64,000 bases of DNA from positions 67,263,331 through 67,327,330 of the forward strand of contig CM031878.1 in NCBI GenBank assembly GCA_018697195.1. Direction: 5' to 3'. Below the pieces are notes generated by a model that saw only the letters and a list, made by a program, of their open reading frames with translations, did no database searches and was not told where the DNA came from. The stretch is from Certhia americana (Eukaryota; Chordata; Aves; Passeriformes; Certhiidae). Made by a program: the position numbers and the translations under genes. The first letter of the stretch is position 1. Each line of letters begins with the position of its first letter. Below, piece after piece: positions 1 through 11,517 of the stretch.

Positions 1-4
1 TCTT

Positions 5-11
<7 letters not shown>

Positions 12-36
<25 letters not shown>
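12..36. repeat. poly-A tract
   Basis: An uninterrupted run of about 25 A lies at the left edge. It could be the tail of a retroposed element outside the window or a plain homopolymer; no flanking element is visible. Confidence 0.9.
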
Positions 37-1198
37 GTTAACAAATAATTATAAGAAGGAAAAAAACCTAGATGACAAGTTAGTCACTGTTTCATCAGAT
101 ACTTCATCTAATGAGTTCAAGTAAAAATGGAGTTATGAAGCATGCCTAAGATGTGAAAATAAAACAGACAGATGAAAGTTTTTGGTATTGAGATAATATG
201 CAGGCATCTTGTTCAGGGTTTGTTAATTCCTACTTTACATGATCATTTTCCAGACAGGTGAGGCATGCAACTTCTACTGTAGGGAGTGGCAGTAAATTTT
301 CAGATTTCATGTGTACTAAATTCACAGCTAATTATAAAATCCACACCTAGCAATCAACCTTTTCACTTGCTTCTAAACAGCCCATGGGAGGTTATCCTTA
401 CAAAATGCAGAGACACCTAAAGAGGTCCTTTTTACTTGAATATTTCTGATCAGTTTTACCTGAGATGTGAGTGTGATTGACACTGTGAAGACAGTGTCAG
501 CACAAGTGCTAGGGAATCCCATGCTGAGAGATTACAGAGAGTGAGATGAGAATAAAAGATTCGATATCAAACTGGTGTCATGTCTGATCTGAAATCCGTG
601 AAACAACATCCTGACACGAACATCTGCTTATATAGTAATTTTTCAACCAAGAGTTAGTACTTGCCTTTTTTTTTTAATCTTGCAGTACTCTGTGTCTGTT
701 CTGCTGTATTCCTTTCTGGTAATATAGCAAATCTACTGGTAATAATGGCAGTTAAAACCACAGAAAATAAATTAAATTAATTCATTAAACCCAAATGGGC
801 TTGCAGCTTGAAGAAACCATGAACTTTGTGCAAAAGCATAATATCTGTTTCCCAATCTGGAAAATGGATCTATGTATCATAGCTAGGTCATTTTGGTATC
901 ATGAGACAAAACCAAACCTCCTCTTGTGGAAATAATAGATTAGTTCATCAGAGCTATACAAGGAAGTTCCATTAAATATTTAAATATACATATAACAAGC
1001 TCAGAATACCTATTTTAAGTATTTTGAATTAAAACTACTGAATTCTGACCAAAAAAATCAGACTAAATGTGAGCCCAATATTATTCTTGGAAAACAATTT
1101 ATATTGAACAGAATTAGATTTACACATTGTTTTTGATTTGAACTATAAGGGACTTTATTATGCCCAAGTGGGATTTTTTCCTTCCTTAATTTAACCTT
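37..1198. other. non-coding, AT-rich, no recognised feature
   Basis: I see no long open frame, recognised repeat or RNA gene here, only AT-rich DNA with short A and T runs. Confidence 0.6.
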
Positions 1199-1250
1199 TT
1201 GTTTGGTTGGTTTGGTTTGGTTTTTTATTTGTTTTGGTTTTGGTTTTTGT
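1199..1250. repeat. GT-rich (GGTTT)n-like low-complexity tract
   Basis: Imperfect GGTTT/GGTTTT units are interrupted by a T run. The C-free strand is the plus strand. Confidence 0.8.
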
Positions 1251-1449
1251 AGGTGTAGCAGTCTTGCTGCGACAGCTGACTGGGAACAATTAAGTCTGCA
1301 GTAGCAGCATTCCTCAACAAGATATAAAATTATTTGCCCCTTGTTCCACCAACACTTCAGATTGGGCTGTGATACCTATAGAGGAATGGCTGGTGGGGTG
1401 CTTCATCCCTTCAAAATGCTGGGATTTTGATCCAGAAAGGAGTCTTCTG

Positions 1450-1497
1450 TTTGGTTGGTTGATTGGTTGGTTAGTTGGTTGGTTGGTTGATTGGTTG
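1450..1497. repeat. (GGTT)n microsatellite, imperfect
   Basis: Tetranucleotide GGTT/GATT units fill about 48 bp. On the minus strand they read as a Q/P/T/N-rich frame, which is translated microsatellite and not a protein. A similar GGTTT tract lies about 200 bp upstream. Confidence 0.9.
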
Positions 1498-2085
1498 CTG
1501 CACATTTCTCTCAAGAAATGATGGCTCGTGAGTGAGAAAAATGTGAGAGAAGAGAAAGGAAAAATCCCAGCATCACACTACCAGGGTCTGTGAAAGGCCC
1601 ACCTAGGAAACTATAAGATTTGCAGAGTCTGTCAAGGGTTTAGGGAATAAAAAGTAATTTGATTACAGGTGCACAAGCAGCATTCATTTTATTCTTATTA
1701 GCTGAGAAATGTCTCTAGGGATCGCATGCTAATCTTCTCTAAAGCAGATAAATGGCTCTATTAAAAGTGGTGTAATTTGTTCATAGCTCTGTAGCATCAG
1801 ATTATTTTATGGACACAGGGAAACTGTAAATACAAGACAAGAGAAGAAGTTCTTCAAACCTTGTACACGTAACTGCATATAGAGGTATTTGGTGATTTAT
1901 AATCCTGAAAAGAAGTTTACTTATAGAAAAATATTGAAAAATTGTGCCAATATTTATTTCCCTTTATTTGCTTTAAGGCTCAAATGCACTAAAAATGCAA
2001 TATGAAACATCGTTATTTTTTTTGATTAAAGGGCACCAAAAACTTAAAACTACACCTTATTCTTTGAATTGTGCACCCTGAAAAT
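1498..2085. other. non-coding, no recognised feature
   Basis: Mixed-composition DNA without a credible open frame or identifiable repeat. Confidence 0.6.
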
Positions 2086-2154
2086 AGAAAGGAAGAAGGA
2101 AGAATGAAGAGAAAGAGAGGAAGACAGAGAGAGATAAAGAAAGAGAGGAAGAAT
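2086..2154. repeat. purine-rich (GAAA/GAGA)n tract
   Basis: Nearly pure A/G on the plus strand, with irregular gaaag, gagag and gaagg units. Confidence 0.8.
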
Positions 2155-3466
2155 CAAAAGTTAAATTTTCTATAAAAGAAAAATCTAATCTCTTTTTAGT
2201 TATACATGGTGAATTACATAATTTAACTCTAATTGTCTAATCAATCAAACTAGCATTTTCAGGTTTTTATTAGTTACAATATTTTGAAAGGAAACTTAAG
2301 GAAAAAAATAGGCACATTTTTGTAACAGTGTGTAGTATACAAACACCATATGATGCACAGCCACAGACAACATAAAACATATTTTGAATACAGAGCATTG
2401 ACTCCAGTATATTTGCACTTGAAGATTGTTTTGAACTTAGATAACAGTGCATAAGACTCTGGTTAATGTAGAACCATAGACATGTATGTGAAACTCCCAT
2501 GAAAAGTCGTAATGAAAACAAAACCCATATGTCAAAAGCTAAAACTAGGTTTTAAAGGCCAGATGTAAAACCTCACTGAAGTCAATGGAAGTCTTGACTC
2601 AAAGGAGCTCTGGATCAATGCCAAGAGTTTACTTTGTTAACATTTCCCCCAGGGATGTTTAGGGTGCAAACATAAGCATTTCTATACTATTTTTTTGTAA
2701 TAAGCAATTACAAAGGAAAACTAAAAAGGTATCATTAGTAGGCAGCTTTGCATGGAATTTCCTTTCTTTTAGGGAAAATACAGGTTTGGTTCTGCAAAAA
2801 ATGTCATTTCATTAGTTTCAAATACCAGTTATACACAAAACACTATCTGATGGCTGAAGAAACTGAGCCAAGAACATAGATCAAGGGGAGATCTGTGGAA
2901 GCTGTTATTTTGCAAAGGGTAAGTGGAGAAATGCCAAAACCACAAAGCTGCAATCAGGCTATGAACTTCTCTGAAGTTCAAGGTCACTTCAGCTGGGAGG
3001 TTTGACTAAACCCAGCCCTGCCAGTAGTTCATTTGTTTCTCACACAACATTTGGAGGTCTAGTAAAAGCAATTTGCCGTTTTAGGGATCTAATCATAAGC
3101 ACAATGTGCATTGGTCCTTGTGCGCCAGCACAGCTCGAGCAGTGACCAAAAGTCTGTGGCTACCCCCACACATCTTGTGAGTCTGTGGATGGTTGCAATT
3201 ACATGTGTCAGCACAGCTGCATATTCTTTTTTTAAATGCTTCCCTGTCTGCTGGCAGTGACTGTAAATTTAATGAGAGCACCTGCTGCCCTCTTGCCTAG
3301 TTAATTCATAGTGATCTGCCTGAACTAAAGGAAATTTCAAAAAGCCTCTGTTCTTCAGTAATAAATTACCAGTCTATATCATGGCCTAAAGGGCCTTTGA
3401 TTCATGTAATATTACACTTACACTAAGCTCTGCTGGCAGCAGGAACATTTAGTTTCCCTGAGTAGA
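2155..3466. other. non-coding, no recognised feature
   Basis: The minus-strand frames at 2270-2521 and 3093-3281 have biased composition, no recognised domain and no splice context I can support. I take them as chance frames. No repeat family was recognised. Confidence 0.55.
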
Positions 3467-3520
3467 ATGGGGGAAGGGAAAAAAGACAGAGGGAAAGGAG
3501 AAGAAAGGAAGGGAAGTGGA
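3467..3520. repeat. purine-rich low-complexity tract
   Basis: A run of ggga, gaaa and agga units. The minus-strand frame across it (3418-3618) is a by-product of the missing pyrimidines. Confidence 0.75.
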
Positions 3521-4792
3521 TGGTTAAGATTAAATAAAAGGAGAAGATCAAATGCCTGAATATTGACAGCTGAGGGAGGTCTTTGTCCTTGCCCTCTTAC
3601 CCTGAACCATGTATTCACTACAGGTGAAAGCCCTGGCTGCTAAAAATTCTTCATTGACTAGTTATGATGTAAGGCATTTAAAAATCTTTTTCTCAAAAAA
3701 ACTTAGTATTTTTCTACAAAAAAACTTCTTTATTCTAATTTCTAGTTTACCTCACATTTTTCAGCAAAATGAATGTGATTCTAGTTAGTAACATTGTAAA
3801 CTGAAAGCAGTAATGCCTTCACCAATTATTTTACTCATTTCTTTAAAGCAGAAACAATAAATCTGGAAGCTTTTGAGAAAAAAAGATCTGCAATAAAAAA
3901 TTTATTGGGGTGGAGGAAGAAAGGCAGGCAGCTAAAGTGAATATAAAATATAGAATATTGCAAAGGAGAATAGATCAGTTATATTCCACTGGCAAAGCAT
4001 GTGGTGCAAATGAAAAGTTACAGCCACACTAAAATATCTGAAACCCAAAACATAAACAGTATCCAAAAAAGATTTATGTGAAAGTAGAAACAGTGGAAGC
4101 ACAAAGCATTACAAACAGAGTATTGTATATCCCAGAGGGAGATACTGACTCCATCAAAATTTGACTTTGAGGGATTGTGAGGTTCTGACTCCCACAGTTA
4201 GAATGAGTAATTTATGTTGGAGGCATAAGCCATTTTGTTAGATAAGTGGTAAGCAATATTCATCTCCTATTCTCTTTACTCACACCAAATAGTATCTACA
4301 CATGTGGTAACTGAATACATGCACTTATGCCTCAAATTTAAACATATGCAGAACTATTTACAGGACTGACTAAAGCTTAGCTATGTGTTCTGAAACAGAC
4401 ACTGAGTATGAAACTATGCCAGGTACAGAGATGTGATAGAAACAGAGATATATTAAAATAAAAATATAAAAAATAATTAAGTTCCTGAGCCTCATATTTC
4501 AAGAACTGAAAACACCCATCATAAAAAATCCAAAGAAGAATTTTATCAATTGAATGGACTATTAATCCTAAATTCATCATATCGTTATATGATGTTTCAT
4601 TGGATGCAGCTTGAAAGACATCAAAATATATAGTTCATGTTTATCTCTCTATCTGTTCTCAAAAATCTTTTTATAAAAATAAGGTTTATAAGTTCTCTTA
4701 AATAAAGGTCAAGTTTCTCACTTTTGGCACCACAAGAAACATAAAAGCATGAGGCTGAATTACGTCTCAAGAATTACATGTCTGAATTACGT
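3521..4792. other. non-coding stretch with a short spaced duplication
   Basis: Mostly plain AT-rich DNA. Just before the next microsatellite a 12-mer, ctgaattacgtc, occurs at 4755-4766 and again at 4782-4793, a 27-bp period. No gene is seen. Confidence 0.6.
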
Positions 4793-4870
4793 CCTTTCCC
4801 TTTCCCCTCCCCTCCCCTCCACTCCCCTTCCCTTCCCTTCCCTTCCCTTCCCTGGCCTTTTTTTTTTTTA
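4793..4870. repeat. (CCCTT)n/(CCCTCC)n pyrimidine microsatellite plus T run
   Basis: About 50 bp of CCCTCC and CCCTT units are followed by ggcc and a T run. The K/G/E/R-rich minus-strand frames at 4767-5085 are read-through of this tract. Confidence 0.9.
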
Positions 4871-6407
4871 ATGAATCTTGCTGGAGGATTAACTCTCTTT
4901 TCAAACCAGAAGGAAGAGGCTGTAGGCATGGGGGCATGAGAAAGCTCAGACCTGACACCTGTCATACTGGTAGTATCATCACCACCCAAAAAAATGATAT
5001 TTACAAGAGTGGATGTGTAATGAGTAATTGCAAAATGCAGTGAATTTAATCCACTGCCCATAGGTACTGTCATGCATTGCATCATAACTAGATGAGGGTC
5101 TAGATATTAAAAATCTTCCTTTTAGTTCATATAAAAGGCAGAAATTCTTTCTTGTTTCGGGTAGCAGCAGCAGCAGCTTTGAATGTGCTTGGTGCCTCTT
5201 TCATGAGCAAGTGAATTGTCTTACACACTTCTCAACAGATATAATATCAGATTCCTTTCCCTTGAATTGGACCAATTTCTGATGTTAACTGGGAATGCAA
5301 GCATCAATACTGGTCTCATAAATAGTGTAATATGACTATGAACACAAATACAAAAATTACCACACTACACTTGTACCCATTCATCCACCTACAGCTACCA
5401 TGGAGAATAAACACCTGGACAGAGATGGCATGTCAGGGAGGTCAGGTTTCGATGTAGATATCAACTTCCACAAAACACATGGCCTGGCTTGATAAAACAT
5501 GCTCTTCCCTCTGCTCTTTACACTGACTTCTATTATATCACATCTGTTCAGCATCTTGCAGTATGAATGCAGCATACAATTGTCCATGGTCTTTTCTTTT
5601 GCCTACTGATTTTTTTCTTTGGCTTATTGTTTTTTTCCTTTTGCTTACTACCTAGATGAAGCTAACCTGCATAGAAGATGGTGGTTTTATTGAGGAATTT
5701 CAAGCCTTTCTTCCTTTTTTATCACACTGCCTTCTTTCAACATATTGTCTTATATGCAACTGAATTCCTCTCTTGAAGGCAGTCCACACGTGACAAACAT
5801 CTCTCCAGAGAAAATGTCCAACTGAGAGACTCCAGCAGTGTTTATAAAGATGATGTGACGCAGGGACAGTTATGAAAAGATGGAACATTTAAGGAAATTA
5901 AAATCACTCTTTGCTGTCACTGCTGTTCCTCTGTTGTGTTCATCACATAACACAGGCTTTACACAGAGCTAGTTTCAAAAGCACTAAATCTCTGGCATTT
6001 TGCCTTTTAAATAAAATATATTGGAATAGCTGTCATAAAGTCACTGACCCCAGCCTAATCTACTTCCTGTACACACAGTACTTTCTCATTGTTACTAGGT
6101 GACTAGTTTTATGAATACATTTTCTCTTATGAAAGAATAAAATCCCAAAAGACTAGGTATCATCACACTCTGTAATTCTACACAGATAACAGATAGCAGA
6201 ATTTACAGTTGGCTCCTGTGCAAAATCATACAGTGTATGTAGAATACATAGGCTGAAAACTTGAGAGATTCTCAAGAGAAACTTAGTCTGGCTTACTCTA
6301 ACAGAGAAACTCCCGTTAAATGCATAATTCCCTCATTCACATCACCTACAATCCATTAAAATTTTGCCTTGACTACTGGATGAATTCTGCTTTTCACTTT
6401 AAGATTC
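4871..6407. other. non-coding, contains a short CAG run
   Basis: A short trinucleotide run of five AGC units lies at about 5163-5177. Otherwise no repeat or gene is recognised; frames at 5381-5587 and 5911-6102 have no coding character I can support. Confidence 0.55.
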
Positions 6408-6533
6408 TCCTCTTCTCTTCTCTCTCTTCTCTTCTCTTCTCTTCTCTTCTCTTCTCTTCTCTTCTCTTCTCTTCTCTTCTCTTCTCTTCTCTTCTCTTCT
6501 CTTCTCTTCTCTTCTCTTCTCTTCTCTTCTCTC
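6408..6533. repeat. (CTTCT)n pentanucleotide microsatellite, about 125 bp
   Basis: A homopyrimidine array with a 5-bp period, essentially uninterrupted from about 6425 to 6533 (about 21 units) after a short imperfect start. The frames across it on both strands (SSLLF repeats at 6320-6538, REEKR repeats at 6356-6577) are pure translations of the repeat. Length and purity suggest it is polymorphic, and homopurine/homopyrimidine mirror symmetry permits triplex formation. Confidence 0.97.
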
Positions 6534-7999
6534 CATGATTTTCTCTTAAAATAACTCAGTAGGAACTTAACTGACATTTAGACTTTTCTTGACATACTCA
6601 AAAATAGTGGTAGCTGCATTTCATTTATAAAAGTACCATCGTTCTGGAACTCTGGAAACCATTAATTAAGTAATCAAATTAGAAACTAGAAACCAAGAAT
6701 TAGTCACAGTACCTAAACAGTAAGCCACTTAATAGGAACTTAATACAAAGGAACAAAAGAATACTAAAACATTCATTAGAAAAACAGATTTTATCAACAT
6801 CAGCATATATTTACTACACATGGAAACACACAAAGGATCTGTTGAGATGTATTGCAAAAGGCATTTTCCTTGCAGAAGAAAATCAAAAAGTCTGATGTTT
6901 TTGCACAAGTTCCTTTTTCTACACAATAAATACAAACCTCACTTCCCAGCGTTTTCAAGAAGTAGAAGCTATCCTCCTCCAAATGAATGAAAAGAACCAG
7001 TTTTTCAGATCAAACAGCAAAAAAATTATCTTCAAACACAAAAATTATTTGAAAAATTATTTGAAACTTTTCGGCATGGAAATTCACTCTTTAGAGGACT
7101 GAAACTCACAACTCTCTTTTCCACAATGAGTTTCCATGTGAAACCAGTAATCAGGCACATATGCAGACACACACATATACAGACACAAATTTCATTTCTC
7201 ATTCTGGCAGAAACATCTCTCTTATGATGTATGTTTTCTTTACAGCACAAGGACTGATGTATGTAACAGTTGTGCTCTGTAGCACCGGACAGGTTCTGAG
7301 TTAATTTTTCAGGGTACTTTACAGACACAAGGCTTTAAATCCTGATCTGAAAAAAACTGTAGTCAAAACAAAATAGGTAATACCTCCTTCCTCCCTAAAC
7401 TGCAGTTGGCATGTCTCCAAAGCATACATTCCTGGTCTGAAAATTTATGCAGTAAATTGCTCCATAAACGAATCCTGTCATATAAGTTGTTGCAGTGTGC
7501 ACTTCCTGCATTTGTGGACTCTTTACTCTTAGAGATATAAGCAACACTCAGTCATCCTGAAAAAGTTAATAGCTAAAAGATTCCTCATCAGACAAGAGAA
7601 AAGGGATATGGCATGGCTTTCTACAAGGAAAATCATTTATCTGCTGGAGAATGAAAAATTCTCATTGACTCTCTTCTAGTTGCTAGTGCAAGTTTTTATT
7701 CCAAGTCTTTCCTCTTTTCCTAATATTTCCTCTTAGAATTAGAATTTGCATGCATTACATTTTATTTCATTTCAAAGACATTTTAAAAAACTCTAAAACT
7801 TAAAAAAAATTAAAATCTTTAATTTTTTTTTTTTTTTTAACTTTTGACATTTACACATTAAAGTAATTTTCACAGAGCATAGTTTTGACCTAAAATAGAA
7901 CTTGTCTATTTAATGGATCAAAATAATCAACTAGCTTGGGTGGGTTTTTTTGCTGTTAATTTTTCATCCCTTGAATTAATCACAAAGAAATTTGGAATA
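6534..7999. other. non-coding, minor CA-rich and T-run segments
   Basis: A short CA-rich patch lies at about 7155-7189 and a T run at about 7823-7838. No gene or interspersed repeat was recognised. Confidence 0.55.
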
Positions 8000-8240
8000 G
8001 AATCTGCCAGCTACATGATCTGATCAAACAGAATTGCTCGGGGGAAAAATTGTAGATGGCTGCGTGTATCAGCAATCAATGAGCCCTGATTTTTCCCAAA
8101 GAATACTTTTCCAGTTACAAATGTGGCTACATTTTTAATGGATTTTTGATTAATGATTTGAGGGGAAATAAAGTCACTTCTTTTTGGACTTACAAAACTT
8201 TAAAAATAAAGCCTCTTTTTCGATTACTAAAATTGCTTCT
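8000..8240. other. candidate conserved non-coding element
   Basis: This is low-repeat DNA with complex composition and clustered homeodomain-like words: atcaatcaatga near 8072 resembles a PBX/HOX site, and ttgattaatgatttg lies near 8147. Vertebrate developmental enhancers often look like this, but the call is pattern-based inference. It has no coding potential and no recognised repeat. Confidence 0.2.
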
Positions 8241-8559
8241 CCAAAAGCCAGTGTTAGCATCTGAAAACTTTATCTAATGCTGCTAAGACATTTAGACATC
8301 AAGAAAAGTATTCCTACAAATTTTTCCACTTGCAGCATATGAGAGAAGGCTAGCATTGCTGACCTTGGACTGCAATTCCTGCTTTCATTCATGCATCTTT
8401 GGCATTCTAAAAATTTACATATACCAGAGAAGAACCCACACCACCATTCTTCCAGGAGCATACCATGCTGCTCTAAGCTTTTAAAACAGGCCCAGTAGTA
8501 TCATATAAGACAATTGGAATCCAAAGAATGTTTTCACAATGTTACGAGAAAACATTTAG
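8241..8559. other. non-coding, no recognised feature
   Basis: The minus-strand frame at 8270-8461 is short and unrecognised. Nothing else stands out. Confidence 0.5.
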
Positions 8560-8900
8560 CCTGTGCAATGAACAACAATAGAAGCAGTAATGAAAGAAAA
8601 TCATTATTGTCAACAGTGAGAAATAATGTTTCTTAGCAACCAAGTTTCAATTACTCTTTGTTTGTTTACAATCACCAACATATTTAAGGCAACTAGCTTT
8701 ATTCCAGTAAGTAATATACTATCAAAGACCATGATAAAGAGCTCCTGTTTTAACTGTTTTTATTTTTCAATCAAACAACTTGCAATTAATTTTATTAGTG
8801 TTTTAGAACTAATTTGCTTTGAATGGGCTATAACTATGATTTGTTATTGTCATGCAGTAAATGGAATTGTAATGTGTAATAATTATTTGTTTAAATAATA
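8560..8900. other. candidate conserved non-coding element
   Basis: AT-rich but complex DNA with several transcription-factor-like words: gtttgtttac near 8660 (forkhead core tgtttac), attattgtcaac (SOX-like) and repeated taatt cores. The plus-strand 90-codon frame at 8626-8898 lies in it but looks like a chance frame in AT-rich sequence. Conservation cannot be seen from one genome. Confidence 0.2.
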
Positions 8901-9467
8901 GAATCATTGGCATACAGATGATAATCCAAGCAGGAAAAAAAATTACCATTAATAATAAGATTAAACAAAATTGTATCCAAGAATAAATCCCAGGAGAACC
9001 CTTCAGCTATTTTAGGTGCAGTAGAAATGGTATTAGTAATTAAGACAGACCACTGGTTGTCAGAAGGATAGCTACAAACACTGCTTCCTAGTGAAACACT
9101 GAGACTTTATCTTATTGATAAAAATGACCTGACTTCAATCCACTGTGTCTGTGGCTGTTACCAAGTCTCTGAAAACAGTTACCATTATTAGATACGTTAC
9201 TTGCTTTCTTATATGATGATTAAGACTGAAATTATATAATTTTTGAATGAAGTATATGATTTTCAATTTCTTGCTTTTTTTTCCCTAAAGAAGTTTTAGC
9301 AAACACTCAAGCACATGATTTTCCTCCTGATAGAATGGCTGGAGGAAAAATCCAGGTACCTCAGTACTGAAAGCAGCTGGTCCATTTATTGCATCTGCTA
9401 TGCCTGTGTGTGTTAATGAACGGAAGAGGCTCTCACTCTCCCATTTTTTCTTGAGCAACACGGGGTT
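8901..9467. other. non-coding, no recognised feature
   Basis: I see nothing identifiable here. Confidence 0.5.
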
Positions 9468-9788
9468 TTATTTATAAGTCAACCATTTGACCAGCACTGT
9501 ATAAGAAATCAGAAGAATAGTGGAAGTCAGAGTAGGAACAAGTGCTGATGTTGAACAGGGCTTGCAGGTCAACACATTCACCAGCCCTGGGTGGTCATGC
9601 CAGGCTGTAGCTCCCATTACAGAGGATGCACAAGCTCTTACCTGTTCAAGGCTTCCCCCCAAAAAAGCCCTGTTGACAATAGAAGCTGATGGCACATTCA
9701 GAGTGATGGTATGAGCCAAGCACAGGACATGTGCAGCAGACATTTCCTCTGGAAGCTGTAGTGCACCCACTCCGCGCTGCTGATGCAC
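9468..9788 (-). other. unrecognised 106-codon open frame ending on a polyadenylation-like signal
   Basis: A minus-strand frame runs from an ATG at 9788 to a TAA at 9468. The stop overlaps AATAAA (cttataaataaaacc on the minus strand). The segment is more GC-balanced than its flanks. The last 25 or so codons are hydrophobic and could be a membrane segment. A splice-donor-like gaacaggtaagagc also reads on this strand. It could be an old retrocopy, an LTR edge or chance; I do not recognise the product and cannot show that it is a gene. Confidence 0.2.
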
Positions 9789-10102
9789 TGCTGGTCAACC
9801 ATCCTTTCTGCCCGTTGCCACAAAACTTCTATTTTCAGTTCTGCAAATATGTCTGATTCTCAAAGCTTCTCTAACCTATTAATTTCATTTGCTTGTTTTT
9901 ATACAGCATTGGTGGCTGAGGCTTCACTGGAACAGTAAAACATTACAAGAGTCGTGCTAACAAACTGCACAAATTAGCAACACCGAAGTTCAATTGCTGA
10001 AGCTCACATTTTTATACTACAAGAGTGGATTATTCTTATGCTACCTTGAGATGGCCTCAACCAAAAATTATTTGGATTGCAAATTCTTCTTGCTATTAAC
10101 AC
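9789..10102. other. non-coding, no recognised feature
   Basis: Plain sequence between the unexplained frame and the A-rich tract. Confidence 0.5.
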
Positions 10103-10155
10103 AAAAAAAAAAAAAAAATAAATAAATAAATAAATAAATAAATAAAAAAAAAAAT
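10103..10155. repeat. A-rich (AAAT)n tract
   Basis: An A run of about 16 leads into about eight AAAT units and ends in another A run. This structure can grow from the poly-A tail of a retroposed sequence, but no recognisable body lies next to it. Confidence 0.9.
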
Positions 10156-11482
10156 TATGCCTTTTTTCTCCTTCAATAAGAAAAAAGTAAGTAAGGTATT
10201 GATTGATTACTTTAAAAAATTTATTAATAGTCCCCTTAAAAATTAGACTAAAATTACAGTAAATGACTTTATATACCTTCATTCCTGGTCAACGTAGGAC
10301 ACAAAATGCCTTTGTGCTTCTTCCAGCATCTGACCGAGGGAAGCCCACTGCTCAGTCAGTGAGCTCACAGTCAATGGCTCTTTTAATTGATCAATTCACA
10401 TGCTTCAGTCAGAGTTAACAATTCTAATATCCATTTAATCCTTTGTTTGAGAGCAAATTAGGAAGGTCTTTTAATAGCATCAATTCAAGAGTTTTTTAGG
10501 CCCCCAGGAGTGCAGAAGGACTGAAATGCCTTCAATATAGGCTGCCTATATAGGAAATAGCTAGAGAATAATAATTTTAGAATAACACTGATTCAGAAAA
10601 TCCATGCTGAGTAGTGTTAGAGCCATGGACTTCTGCTTGTAAGCTCTTTGCCATAGAAAGAGAAAATTTTGTGAGATGATATCACAAAATTTTCTCCTAT
10701 GTGACACCTGAGGAAGAGAAAATAAGGGCTTCAACCATGTAAGAAACCAAATAAAGGGCTGAGTGGAGTCCATATGTTTCCAATCTGCTCTGAGTGCTGC
10801 CCCCTGATATAATCAAACTCGTTATATAAATTCAGGCACTTGCTGTTTCTCGTGTAGTGAATCTACTTCTATAATTACTTCAAGATTTTTAAGGAAAGAG
10901 TATTTCCCCCCTTCTCAGAAATTGCACTGATTTAAGGTTTAGTTAACAGTGTAGTCAGGTCTGAATTAGTACAATCTCATAACTCAGATCTGCAGCTTGT
11001 GGTTCAGAATAATTACACTCTTTAAGGAAGCACAAGGACCACTTTTCATTTTAATGGGATTTTGGATCAGATGCTGAAGAGCTAAGAATCCCTGCTATCC
11101 CAATGACACTGACCATTCTCTGCCCTTCCTGACGACTATTGTATTATTTCTGCTTTAACCTGCTTTAACCTGCTGAAATGTCTTTCAGCTGTTCTCTCAG
11201 CACTACAGGGACTTGAACTTTTGACAATGAATGAGATGTGCCAAGCTAGGAGTAATTACTTTATTGACGTCACTTCAGCTTTCAACTTACTTTTACCCAA
11301 GCTGCTACTGTTTGAAACAGTAGGTCATTTGTAAAGCATTATGCAAATCTTAGAACTAATCTTTTGCATAATACATAAGAGCTCAGTTTGTGCATTAGCT
11401 AATTTATCTGACTACACAGAAGCTATGAATGCTGATTTTTATTAAGCTCTTTATTAAGTCAAAATGTATCTAAAATGTGCAC

Positions 11483-11487
<5 letters not shown>
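10156..11487. other. non-coding stretch containing a perfect inverted repeat
   Basis: Apart from the 15-bp inverted repeat listed separately, it holds a direct duplication of the 10-mer tgctttaacc at 11151-11170. No gene or known repeat was recognised. Confidence 0.55.
10660..10696. repeat. perfect 15-bp inverted repeat with 7-nt spacer
   Basis: The left arm gagaaaattttgtga (10660-10674) is exactly complementary to the right arm tcacaaaattttctc (10682-10696). The spacer is gatgata. The arms also contain the self-complementary octamer aaaatttt. As RNA it would form a 15-bp AU-rich hairpin; as DNA, a small cruciform. No known element boundary is visible around it. Confidence 0.95.
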
Positions 11488-11513
<26 letters not shown>

Positions 11514-11517
11514 CACA
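11488..11517. repeat. (TA)n microsatellite
   Basis: About 13 TA units flanked by tgtg and cacac. Confidence 0.95.

Noticed and set aside
1199..1497. CRISPR-like or structured direct repeats
   Set aside because: GGTTT and GGTT microsatellites without unique spacers; eukaryotic context.
6320..6577. Long frames with SSLLF and REEKR repeats
   Set aside because: They are translations of the CTTCT microsatellite on the two strands.
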